From positions 675,330 through 739,329 of the forward strand of contig NW_004451008.1 in the NCBI RefSeq assembly GCF_000321225.1: a stretch of 64,000 bases of DNA, in the 5' to 3' direction. Under the pieces are notes generated by a model. The model ran no database searches and was not told where the DNA came from. It saw only the letters and a program-made list of their open reading frames with translations. Source of the DNA: Odobenus rosmarus divergens (Eukaryota; Chordata; Mammalia; Carnivora; Odobenidae). Positions 24,201-32,600 of the stretch are shown piece by piece. The number at the start of each line of letters is the position of its first letter. The stretch's first letter is position 1. The translations under genes were made by a program, and so were the position numbers.

Positions 24201-24923
24201 CGTCTCAGTGCTGAATGTTTTTGCAGCATTATCTCATTTAACTAAGCCCTCCCACAACTTGAAGGTAATTAGAAATTTCCTGTAACTTGCCTAAACTCAC
24301 ACAACTAGTAAATGGTGAAGGCAGAATTCACAGGGCTCTGTCTGACTCCAAAACTGTTCTCAGAATCTCAGTGCTTTACTGTCGCTTCTGGAAAAGCATT
24401 GTCTTCTTGTCCTAGTCTAACTTTGACAGCTGGGTGTAGGAGCCTCTGTGGCATAGGGATTCCAGCCAGTCATATCCTCTGTACTTGAGATAGGGCCCTA
24501 AGTCACTTTGACAGGGTCCAGCAAACCCATTTTCATACCGGTTCCCTCCTTTCCAGCACTTTCCTTCAAGGGTCTGGGTAAAGTTGTACAAATCCCTCTT
24601 CTGCACCACTCTTCATTCTCTCTAGGCACAGGAAACTTGGGTCTTCAGTGCAGAACGGTTGGACGAAAGGCAAGGTATCAGTGATGTGGTATTTCTAATG
24701 ACCCCCCCATGGGGTGACCCCTGGTGGTGGCCCCTCATGGAAGAGAAACACAGCAACTTGAAGTGAACCACTTTGGAAACTGCACTTTCTCCAAGTATTG
24801 GCTGGGAAAGATGTTAAATAACTAGCAGAGATATTTGACAATATTACCCTGATTTTTCTAAAGCTCATCTTCTTTCCCAAATGTATATAAGTTTACAACT
24901 CTAGCTGTGCACATTCATACCAC

Positions 24924-24966
<43 letters not shown>

Positions 24967-27241
24967 CAGGCTTCTCTCTTCTTTATAAGGTCTTTGGATT
25001 CTGCAGAGCAGATTTGTCCTATGACGTAGGAGTCTCTGACTTGGAAACCCTGGAAGACATTGCCATAAACTGTGAAGTCTTCAATTTTGAGGTGGGTTGC
25101 TTAAATAGTCTTTGTTATGAGCAGTGCCAGACTAAGAGATATTTTCATACACATAGTGTATTTTGTTCTTATAGCTCTGGGGGTGGTGGGGAGATAGGCA
25201 GAGAGATGAGAGGAGGCTGAAAAGAAATACAGAGAGAAGAGGCCCCTGGGGAACGAATGGGTTCCATTGCTGATATGACACAAAAAGTATAAAAAATTTC
25301 CAGCTGGGGAGAGGTAAGATTTGTAAAGTAAAACCAACCGATCCAATCAACCTTTAATGAATTTGAAAATGGTCCTTGTAGCCAAGGCTCTAGTCCCGAG
25401 ACTCAATTCCTAGCTTTTAGTATTAAGCATAGAACCTAAGGGGAATGAATTAACCTCAAACACATTATATAAAGGTACATAAAATAAGGCACAAAGCAAT
25501 ATTTCACATCTGTCCCAGAAAGCTTTGTTCTGTACCAAGATATTCATCACAGTATTTCTCATGTCAGCAAAAACTGAAAATAATCCAAATGTCTATGTGC
25601 CAAACCATAGAACAAAGAGGGGGAGGGGCAAGACAGGTTTATCACTATGAACATGGCTCCACAGATTTTTTTTTTTAATTAAAATCTGAACAAGAAGGAG
25701 AGTGAAGAGATGAAGTACTCATCCTTTAGGAGTAAGAGATGATTATACCATAAAGCCTCAGAACTCTGTTGAAGATATAAATTATAAGGCATTAGTTTTC
25801 CAAGTGTTGGTCTACGATAAGTACCATTCTACAATATAATTTCACCATTTTATGTTGAAATGAGAAAAGTAGGGATAAGTAAAGTTTTTCATAATACAAC
25901 ATTTATTGCATCTAAAGACCCACCCTTTACTCTGAGATATCTTTCTGACTCTTGTATCATCAAAATATTATTCTGATTGTGAAATAATAATGGTGGCAGA
26001 TGATAGTTTTTGTATTTAATTTTATTTTTTTAAGATTTATTTATTTAAAGAGAGAGAGCGTGCACGCAAGCAGGGAAAGTGCAGAAGGAGAGGAAGAGAG
26101 AGAATACTAAACAGATGCCCTGCTGAGTGTGGAGACTGACGCAGGGCTTAATCTCACAACCCTGAGATCATGACATGAGCCGAAACCATGACCAGACACT
26201 TAACTGACCGAGCCACCCAGGCGCCCCATTGTTTGCACTTTAAATGTCAGTTTGGCTGGGTAAAAGTTTGAGAGCCCTTTTTTGCTATCCTATTTTTAAA
26301 ATTGATTTGTAGAATCCAGAAGTCTGGAAGCCATTGGTCTAAACTGAGTTGCACATCTTAACTTCTTTTGTGTTATATGATAATATTCACTTTTCTGTAT
26401 CCTTTACCAGGAATGTAGAAACATCAGTGGCATACCACACCATTTTGGCCATCCCCACCACTCTGGTGGGCATGAGCATTCTCTTGCTGGCAGGCCTCCA
26501 TTTAAGCCTGATGAATTTAGAGATCACCATCATCCCCACAAGCCACATAAATTTGAATGCCCACCTCTTCTAGAGGACAGACCACCATTTCAGGCAGAAG
26601 CTCCTCCACTGTTGCCCCCTCTAGGGTCAAGATGTCATCACCCCCACTTTGGCACCAGTGGGACCCATGGACACCCTCAAAATCGTAGTTCCAGGGAGCA
26701 CCATCCCCATGGACCCCCTCGTCATGGATCCCCTTGTCATGGACCCCCTCCTCAAGGAATCCCGCCTCATGGGCCCCTGCCTCACGGGCCCCCTGCTCAT
26801 GGGCCCCCTCCTCACAGACCCCCTCCTCACGGGAATCATCCCCATGGACACCATCCCCATGGACACCATCCCCATGGACACGATTTCCTTGACCATGGGC
26901 CTTGTGACCCACCACCCCATAGCCAGGGTCCCGAAGATCACCATTGCCAGGGACATGGCCCACCATCTAGGCACTCAGAAGAAAGAGGTCCAGGTAAAAG
27001 ACCCTTTCCCTTCCACTGGAGACAAATCGGATATGTTTACCAGCTCCCTCCACTAACAGAAGGTGAAGTTCTTCCTCTTCCCGAAGCCAATTTTCCCAGC
27101 TTCTCATTGCCAGGCGACAACAATCCTCTAAAGCCAGAAATTCAGCCCTTCCCTCAATCAGTTTCTGAATCATGCCCAGGGACATTTAAGAGTGAGTTTT
27201 CACATGTCTCGAAGTTTTTTGCATACTTGCTTCCAAAATAA
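18044..27241 (+). CDS. HRG: Histidine-rich glycoprotein (7 coding exons, exon 3 acceptor lesion)
   Basis: Joined exons: 18044-18232, 19673-19789, 20626-20716, 21878-22044, 23186-23269, 24990-25091, 26411-27241; 526 aa (human 525). HRG is an abundant liver plasma protein that binds zinc, heparin/heparan sulfate, plasminogen, immune complexes and heme, at physiological zinc and pH partly through histidines. Signal peptide about 1-20; two cystatin-like domains, about 21-133 and 134-250, without a QxVxG loop; then a Pro/His-rich region, a 12-unit pentapeptide repeat (347-406), and a C-terminal domain with CDPPPH, LPLPEANFPSF and VSESCPG. Frames and phases agree throughout and no stop or frameshift occurs. 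The one clear defect is the exon 3 acceptor, which reads CG instead of AG. Extra cysteines appear at residues 98 and 114. Whether normal protein is made is therefore uncertain. Confidence 0.93.
18233..19672 (+). other. HRG: HRG intron 1, nothing recognised
   Basis: 1.44 kb with no confident repeat. G-rich runs lie near 18281-18300 and 18728-18742, and C-rich sequence near 18901-18920. Confidence 0.5.
19673..19789 (+). CDS. HRG: HRG exon 2
   Basis: 117 nt, residues 64-102: ESVAVHYLVLDVKESDC, then GRHWDDCEPTLSKCVSDI. Acceptor TTCCTCAG, donor ATA|GTAAGT. The cysteine at 98 (SKC) is not in human HRG as I recall it. Confidence 0.94.
19790..20625 (+). other. HRG: HRG intron 2, ends without AG
   Basis: 836 bp. 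MIR-like sequence at about 20000-20130 (+). A good pyrimidine tract (CCCTTTTCTCTTACCG) precedes exon 3, but the last two bases are CG. The nearest upstream AG (20592-20593) would bring in TGA after four codons. Confidence 0.8.
20624..20625 (+). other. HRG: Lost splice acceptor of HRG exon 3 (CG for AG)
   Basis: The homologous junction gives ...SDI|VIGRCKVIAT, phase 0, as in human ...SEI|VIGQCKVIAT. The bases before GTGATTGG are TTACCG, so an expected CAG is CCG. A cryptic AAG at 20641-20643 would restore an open frame but drop residues 103-108, including cysteine 107. Confidence 0.85.
20626..20716 (+). CDS. HRG: HRG exon 3 (expected boundaries)
   Basis: 91 nt, residues 103-132 plus one base (phase 1): VIGRCKVIATQCLNDSQHF, then NDYNCTTRS. 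C107 and the C of YNC pair in family members. The acceptor is non-canonical; donor TCTG|GTATGG. Confidence 0.85.
20717..21877 (+). other. HRG: HRG intron 3 with three MIRs
   Basis: MIR + at about 20955-21170 (GGCTCTGAGGTCAGATTTGA, GTTACTTAACCTCTTTAAGC), MIR - at about 21215-21400 (AACTGAGGCTCCAAGAGG), and MIR + at about 21655-21785 (CCATCTGTAAAATGG). Confidence 0.75.
21878..22044 (+). CDS. HRG: HRG exon 4
   Basis: 167 nt, residues 133-188: VSSALANTKDSPILFDFFEE, then KALEKYQQENGDFASFR, start of cystatin domain 2. Acceptor TTCTCCAG, donor GGG|GTGAGT, phase 0. Confidence 0.95.
22345..22515 (+). mobile_element. CAN-SINE in HRG intron 4, 12-bp target-site duplication
   Basis: Head GGGATGCCTGGGTGGCTCAG, CT-rich tract, A-rich tail. 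TAAAAATCATCC is exact at 22333-22344 and 22516-22527. The high similarity to the consensus suggests a young insertion. Confidence 0.95.
22528..23185 (+). other. HRG: HRG intron 4, remaining part
   Basis: About 22750-23040 may be a decayed L1/HAL1 3' end (+): TGGTAGAGGTACCTCTGGGA, then ...TTTTCAATGAAATAGCA. Otherwise nothing was recognised. Confidence 0.35.
23186..23269 (+). CDS. HRG: HRG exon 5
   Basis: 84 nt, residues 189-216: RGEERTNYYVDFSVRNCS, then PHFPRHPY. The first of two close AGs is used, as the frame requires. Donor TAT|GTGAGT. Confidence 0.93.
23310..24370 (-). repeat. Cluster of four MIR-like elements in HRG intron 5
   Basis: Antisense MIR-type cores at about 23310-23460, 23550-23740, 23800-24000 and 24200-24370. 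Each has a CTGAGG or similar core plus phrases like CCCATGTGACAAATATGGAG or TTGCCTAAACTCACACAACT. Family by recognition; boundaries approximate. Confidence 0.65.
24925..24963 (+). repeat. (CA)n microsatellite
   Basis: About 19 CA units, ending 26 bp before HRG exon 6. It directly precedes the short pyrimidine tract of that acceptor. Confidence 0.97.
24990..25091 (+). CDS. HRG: HRG exon 6
   Basis: 102 nt, residues 217-250: VFGFCRADLSYDVGV, then DIAINCEVFNFE, end of cystatin domain 2. Acceptor TTTATAAG, donor GAG|GTGGGT. Confidence 0.95.
25092..26021 (+). other. HRG: HRG intron 6, first part
   Basis: Probable L1 3' fragment (+) near 25480-25615 (ATATTCATCACAGTATTTCTC, then ...AACTGAAAATAATCC). 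Otherwise AT-rich unassigned sequence. Confidence 0.4.
26022..26228 (-). mobile_element. CAN-SINE (antisense) close to HRG exon 7
   Basis: T-rich start, AAGATTTATTTATTTAAAGA, and inverted head GAGCCACCCAGGCGCCCC. It ends 182 bp before the exon 7 acceptor. Confidence 0.93.
26411..27241 (+). CDS. HRG: HRG exon 7 (His/Pro-rich region and C-terminal domain)
   Basis: 831 nt, residues 251-526 and stop TAA. It starts ECRNISGIPHHFGHPHH, contains the 12 pentapeptide repeats (26699-26878), then GPCDPPPHSQG, RQIGYVYQLPPL, LPLPEANFPSFSLPG and VSESCPG, ending in LLPK. Two other + frames and the minus strand also stay open here; that is an effect of the 15-bp repeat. The position of human FHCRQIG reads FHWRQIG. 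Confidence 0.95.
   Translation, partial: ECRNISGIPHHFGHPHHSGGHEHSLAGRPPFKPDEFRDHHHPHKPHKFECPPLLEDRPPFQAEAPPLLPPLGSRCHHPHFGTSGTHGHPQNRSSREHHPHGPPRHGSPCHGPPPQGIPPHGPLPHGPPAHGPPPHRPPPHGNHPHGHHPHGHHPHGHDFLDHGPCDPPPHSQGPEDHHCQGHGPPSRHSEERGPGKRPFPFHWRQIGYVYQLPPLTEGEVLPLPEANFPSFSLPGDNNPLKPEIQPFPQSVSESCPGTFKSEFSHVSKFFAYLLPK
26699..26878 (+). repeat. HRG: 12 x 15-bp repeat encoding HRG pentapeptides
   Basis: Units in order: HHPHG, PPRHG, SPCHG, PPPQG, IPPHG, PLPHG, PPAHG, PPPHR, PPPHG, NHPHG, HHPHG, HHPHG. Only three are the canonical HHPHG. Confidence 0.95.
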
Positions 27242-27310
27242 AATCTGATTTCCTCGATGGGGTAAACTTAATATTCTGACTTAAATCATAAATAAAATAT
27301 GATCAATAAT
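27237..27310 (+). terminator. HRG: HRG poly(A) signals
   Basis: AATAAA at 27237-27242 overlaps the TAA stop codon. A second AATAAA at 27291-27296 gives a more ordinary short 3'UTR and is the likelier signal. Confidence 0.6.
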
Positions 27311-28423
27311 GAATACAAAATTCATGTATTTTTACCTTACTTTCGTATTCAGGGTAGGGCAAATGTGGGTGGGGGAGGAGATGGCATGAGAAGAGAGAGA
27401 CAAATGGAAAGGAGAGGAAAGATGTCAGTGCTACAAGTCAGTCACTGACCACTAAATCTTTGCAGCAAATCTCTGAGCCTCTTTCTTTCCTGGATTTAAC
27501 TCCTTTAATTCTAGGGTCTTTCCTCACTGAGTACTTATGCTGTAGTTGGGCATACCAAGAAGGTATGTTTTATCAGTCAAGGGATTATTCTTCTCATCTA
27601 AAATTCAAATTCCCTCCTACTTGTTATTTCTAGTCCTCTAAATTTCCCTTTGGAAAAAAATAAGTTCTAAATTCAATTATGATGCAATCAAGGCTTGGGC
27701 AATGAATTGCAAAGAACGTTGCAGGTACAAATCATGACCATAAATTCAGGTGCACAAGAAATATCACTTTATTTTCAGAACAAATTAATTTCCATTTCAG
27801 GCTGCCATCCTAGTCGGTTAATAGAAGACTTAACCTCAGTCCTTCTTTGAGTTCCTTCACCCTGCTACTCCCCACACAAAGTTGTGCCACAGTTATAGAA
27901 TTTCATGTAGTGCCAAGGTGTTTGGGTGGTGGGCATGAGAAGGAGGTCTGAGTCTTCATCTCTGGTCTACTAGGTTCCCTCCTGCTGAGGGATACTTACT
28001 ACCCTGTACACATCCCTCCTTGGGTTTAGTTTATCAGCTACCGCTGTATCAAACTGAAGGCATAAGAGTCTCTGCGAGACTGCTGGTGAACATACCTGCC
28101 CGGGGCTATTCTCTCTGAGATCTTGCTGCCTTCCAGGCTACATGCCCAGAAAGCAGGGCAGAGGTGTTCTCTGCATCAAGACACCCAGAGACATCGTTCT
28201 TCTCATATCTTGCCCCCCAGCCCAGGGTTGCTCTAGTCTCAGGTAACTTCTCTTTATTCAGTTTTAGTCTAAGAGGACTCTTTCTCCACAATCAAATACT
28301 CTTTCTTTTCCCTTCTTCCCAAGTCAGGGCTCAAGCATTTAGACATAGGCTAATAAAGCTTTGGGCTTGCTACCTGACCTATTGCAAGCAGTTGCAGGTA
28401 CATAGTGATGACAGAAGGTATAT

Positions 28424-28425
<2 letters not shown>
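27311..28425. other. HRG-KNG1 intergenic region, nothing recognised
   Basis: Unassigned sequence; no conserved exon or confident repeat. Confidence 0.5.
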
Positions 28426-28458
<33 letters not shown>

Positions 28459-28483
28459 TGGGCCGGGGGGTGGGGGCGGTGGG
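28426..28483 (+). repeat. (TG)n microsatellite followed by a G-quadruplex motif
   Basis: (TG)n at 28426-28457, then four G-runs of three or more within 28460-28483 (GGG, GGGGGG, GGGGG, GGG) with short loops. About 1 kb upstream of the KNG1 ATG. Confidence 0.9.
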
Positions 28484-29220
28484 TTATAGGGGAAAGAAAA
28501 AAAATACTAAGGCTAAAAAAGATGTGGGTAAGTTGGTTGTTAGGCTGGGAAAAAGGAGGGGCCCACAAAGAGGCAGAAGCTGAAACTGGAAGAGAGAGGA
28601 GATGTCTAACAGCGCACAGTGCAGGAGGAGTTGGAGTCAGAACTTGGGGTTTATCAGAAAGGTTCCTTAGGTTTGGTGAGTAGACACCCAAATCCACCAC
28701 ACCAGAAACAAATGCAAGGATGGGGGACACAGGGCTTCACTCAACACATCTCTTCTTATGCTTGTCTCCTGTCTCCTCCACTCTGGGGAGCATTTTCCTT
28801 TCTGGACCAATACAATTGAATGGAGAGAGGCTGACTTGACCAGAGACCAGAGAGGATGCCCATATTTTATTTTTAGTTGCACCGGCGTCCTGGTATGGGA
28901 CTTCCAGCATGCACTATGTCCCTGTGCATGGGCTCCCCAGGCATGCAACGTGATTGGTAGCAGCCTGCTTTTCTGCAGCTAGATATCTTGCAAAGAAATG
29001 ATTAAAAGTATCTGTACATTGTACTCATTGTCACATTGTTGTCCCATGTAGTGACCTTCATCAAGAGCTTTGGGAAAGTCATTTGGGAAAGGGAATAACA
29101 GGTGATTGGTGTTTTTTTCCTCCTTCTTTAATAGTTTCTGTTCTAATTTGTTATACAACATTGTGCAATCACCTGGAAATGTGGTCTGTGCTCCCACGTG
29201 CTTCCTGAATGCAAACAAGC
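28484..29220. other. KNG1 upstream region, nothing recognised
   Basis: Unassigned; no confident repeat or exon. Confidence 0.45.
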
Positions 29221-29221
29221 A

Positions 29222-29382
29222 GGTTAACAACCCCAGTGTTGTAATGTTTCAGCCTGAAATCTGCTTAGATAACTCAACAGAGCCATTTGTCCTTTGGAAA
29301 TAGGGTGAATTGCGTATGGCAGCAGGAATCCACCAGGTTTGGGAGCGCTGAGGCAGAGAGACGCATGTACAGAAATAAAAGG
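29222..29382 (+). promoter_or_regulatory. KNG1: KNG1 proximal promoter candidates
   Basis: GGTTAACAAC at 29222-29231 resembles an HNF1 half-site, which would fit a liver gene. AATAAAAGG at 29374-29382 is a possible weak TATA element about 93 bp before the ATG. Both are motif matches only. Confidence 0.25.
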
Positions 29383-29474
29383 CTGGGAATAGCTAAAATT
29401 GACATCCAAGTTGGCGCTGGTGCCCGATTCTTGGTGAAACCATCCCTCGGCTCCTGGAGGGAGACTGCTAAATC

Positions 29475-29666
29475 ATGAAATTACTTGCCTTGCTTTTTGT
29501 CTGCTCCAGGCTGCTACCAAGTTTAACCCAGGAGGACTCACAAGAAATCGACTGTGATGACGAGGACTTATTTAAGGCGGTGGATGCTGCGCTGAAGAAA
29601 TATAATAGCAGAAACCAAAGCGGCAACCAGTTTGTGTTGTACCGTGTAACTGAGGTCGTCAGGACG
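29475..29666 (+). CDS. KNG1: KNG1 exon 1 (coding part)
   Basis: Residues 1-64: signal peptide [18 protein letters not shown], then [20 protein letters not shown] and [11 protein letters not shown]. Donor ACG|GTGAGT, phase 0. C27 in EIDC is the N-terminal cysteine that links to the C-terminal region in HMW kininogen. Confidence 0.96.
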
Positions 29667-32600
29667 GTGAGTGAGCTGTGTCTTACCTTGAGGCCATTTG
29701 AGATGTGTGCTGTCACTTGGAGCCCAGCCCCTCCCCCACCACACACACACACATACACACACACAACCACCACCGCCAACAACAACAACAACACCACCGC
29801 CACCACCACCAACAACAAAAATCACCAAAGCAAAGGTAGAAGCTTACAGCTCTTAGAAAAGATCAACACCACTCTTTGGCCCCGGGGGTGCAGGGCAGGG
29901 TATGACTAGTCCTCAGGCGGCCAAGCTTGGCTTCCTGGGTGATCAGGAAAGCAGGGTGTAATGAGACAAAGTTAGATGGGGTCATTTGAAAGAAACTATT
30001 CAGAGTGGGAGAATCCAGGAACTCAATGGGACCGCAAAAAAGGACTTACTGGGTGACCAGCCCTTAGACGAAAATATGAAGACCTCCAGACCACAGGTGG
30101 GGAGGGGATGCTTATGTCTAACAAATACTGTGTGATCTCACTTACATGTGGAATCTAAAAAAATGTCTAACTCACTGAAGCAGAAAGTAGAATGGTGGTT
30201 GCCAGGGGCTCAGGCTGGAGGAAACAGAGGGTGCTGGTCACAGGGTACAAACTTCCAGTTATAAGACAAGCAGGTCCTGGGGATCTAAGATGCGGCATCA
30301 TGACTATAGTTAATAATACTGTAGTGTATACTTGAAATTTGCAATGAGACTAGATTTTAAGTGATCTCACCACACATACACACCCACAAAAGGTAACTAT
30401 ATTGGGCGATGGATGTGTTAATCAGCTTGTTTGTGACAATCACTTCACAATGTATGTGTATATATGTATGTATATCTCATCACATTGCACACTTTTGACA
30501 TATGCAATTTTCATTTGTCAATTATACCTCAAGAAAGCTAGGGGGAAAGGAGAGTTACATCTAAGAGGAGGCAGAAATGAGATTAACATGCATTAGACAA
30601 AATGTCGATCAGTCTGTATGGCTGAATGCATCAAGGGTAACAGTGACGTTCTAGATGGTTTTTAATATTTTTTATAACTAATTGATGCACACAGGTTGGA
30701 GACAAATCCTGACAGTTTGTGTGATTTCAAAAAAATACTAATCTTTTGATAGTTTGTTTAAATGAATTTCACTATAAAACTCTATGCCTATCATAGTTAA
30801 GTAACTGTTTACTTTGGCAGAGGAGAAAAGTCCAGTCATTTGACAAAATCAGGATAAAGAAAAAAGCCCACAGGACATGATTTTTTTTTTTTCCTGAAAG
30901 TAAAATTGAGCCATTCTGTCTCACAAACTAGTGTAATGATGCAGACATTTGGTCCTGGTCCTCTCAAGCAACAGTTGATTGGTGTTCTCTTCATTGGGTG
31001 ACATCCATGACAAATGTGCTTTTTTGTTCTAAAATGTCCATGGAGGGCGCCTGGGTGGCTCAGTTGGTTAAGCGACTGCCTTCGGCTCAGGTCATGATCC
31101 TGGAGTCCCGGGATCGAGTCCCGCATCGGGCTCCCTGCTCAGCAGGGAGTCTGCTTCTCCCTCTGACTCTCTTCCCTCTCGTGCTCTCTCTCATTCTCTC
31201 TCTCTCAAATAAATAAATAAAATCTTTAAAAAATAAAAAAATAAAATGTCCATGGAATCATGCTTTACTTTGCCATATGGGCACCATCTATACCACTACT
31301 GCCTACTTCTTTATCAAAATCTGAGACCTGGAAGGAACTTGGGAGACCATGTTGTTTGACTCAATCATCCCAGATGCAAATAAAGTGATGCAAGCAGGCT
31401 CTGAGAGTCAGGAGACTTGGGATCTGGGGCCAGTTCTGCCTTTTCAAAGTGTGGGGGCTGCCTCAGCCCTGCCCGTCTACTTTGGGCTTCCTTTCTTTCA
31501 CCTGCAAAGTGATGGGCTGGACAACATCACCTCTCTGGTCCCTTGCTGTTTGAATGCCAGGATTTTCCATTTGGAAAGCTCACCTAACTCAACACCTTTG
31601 CCCTTTCTTTTTTTTTTTTAAAGATTTTTATTTATTTACTTGACAGAGAGAGACATAGCGAGAGAGGGAACACAAGCAGGGAGAGTGGGAGAGAGAGAAG
31701 CAGGCTTCCCGCGGAGCAGGGAGCCTGATGTGGGGATTGATCCCAGGACCCCGGGATCACGACCCGAGCCGAAGGCAGATGCCCAACGACTGAGCCACCC
31801 AGGCGCCCTGCACTTTCTTTTTTTTAATTGAAGTGTAGTTGACACACAAAGTTACACTAGTTTCAGGTGTACAACATAATGGTTTGACAACTCTGTATGT
31901 TATACGATGCTCACTACAAGTGTAGCTCCCATCTGTCACCATACAACGTTATGACGGTATCATTGCCTATATTCTCTATGGGCTGTGTCTTTCATCCCTG
32001 TGACTTACTCATTCCATACCTGGAAGCCTGTGCCTCCCTCTCCCCTTCACACATTTTACCCATCCCCACCGTCCTCTGCCCTGGCAACCGTCAGTTTGTT
32101 CTCTGTATTTAGGGGTCTGTTTCTGCTTTTGGTTTGTTCATTTGTCTCATTTTTTAGATTCCACATATAAGTGAAATGATATGGTATTTGTCTTTCCCTG
32201 TCTGATTTATTTTACTTAGCATAATACCCTCTAGGTCCACCCATGTTGTCATAAATGGCAAGATCTCATTCTTTTGTATGGCTGTGTAATACTCCATTAT
32301 ACATATATGTATACACCAAGGTGTATATACACACACACATATTCTTTATCCATTCATCTATTGATGGACATTGGAGTTGCTTCTATACCTTGGCTACTGT
32401 AAATAATGCTGCAGTAAACATATGGATGCATATATCTTTTCACGTTAGTGTTTTTGTTTTCTTTGAGTAAATACACAGTAGTGGATTGCTGGATCATATG
32501 GTATTTCTATTTTTAATTTTTTAAGGAAGCTTCATACTGTTTTCCATGATGGCTGCACCAATTTACATCCCCACTGACAGTGCAAGAGGGTTCCTTTTTC

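Noticed and set aside
26517..26966. Long antisense open frame (149 aa) and two further overlapping frames across the HRG repeat
   Set aside because: The 15-bp tandem repeat keeps several frames open on both strands. The products are low-complexity and the true HRG frame explains the sequence.
29475..29909. Single long frame reading through KNG1 exon 1 into the microsatellite
   Set aside because: A strong GTGAGT donor at 29667 and the conserved boundary show that the Thr/His/Asn-rich extension is intronic.
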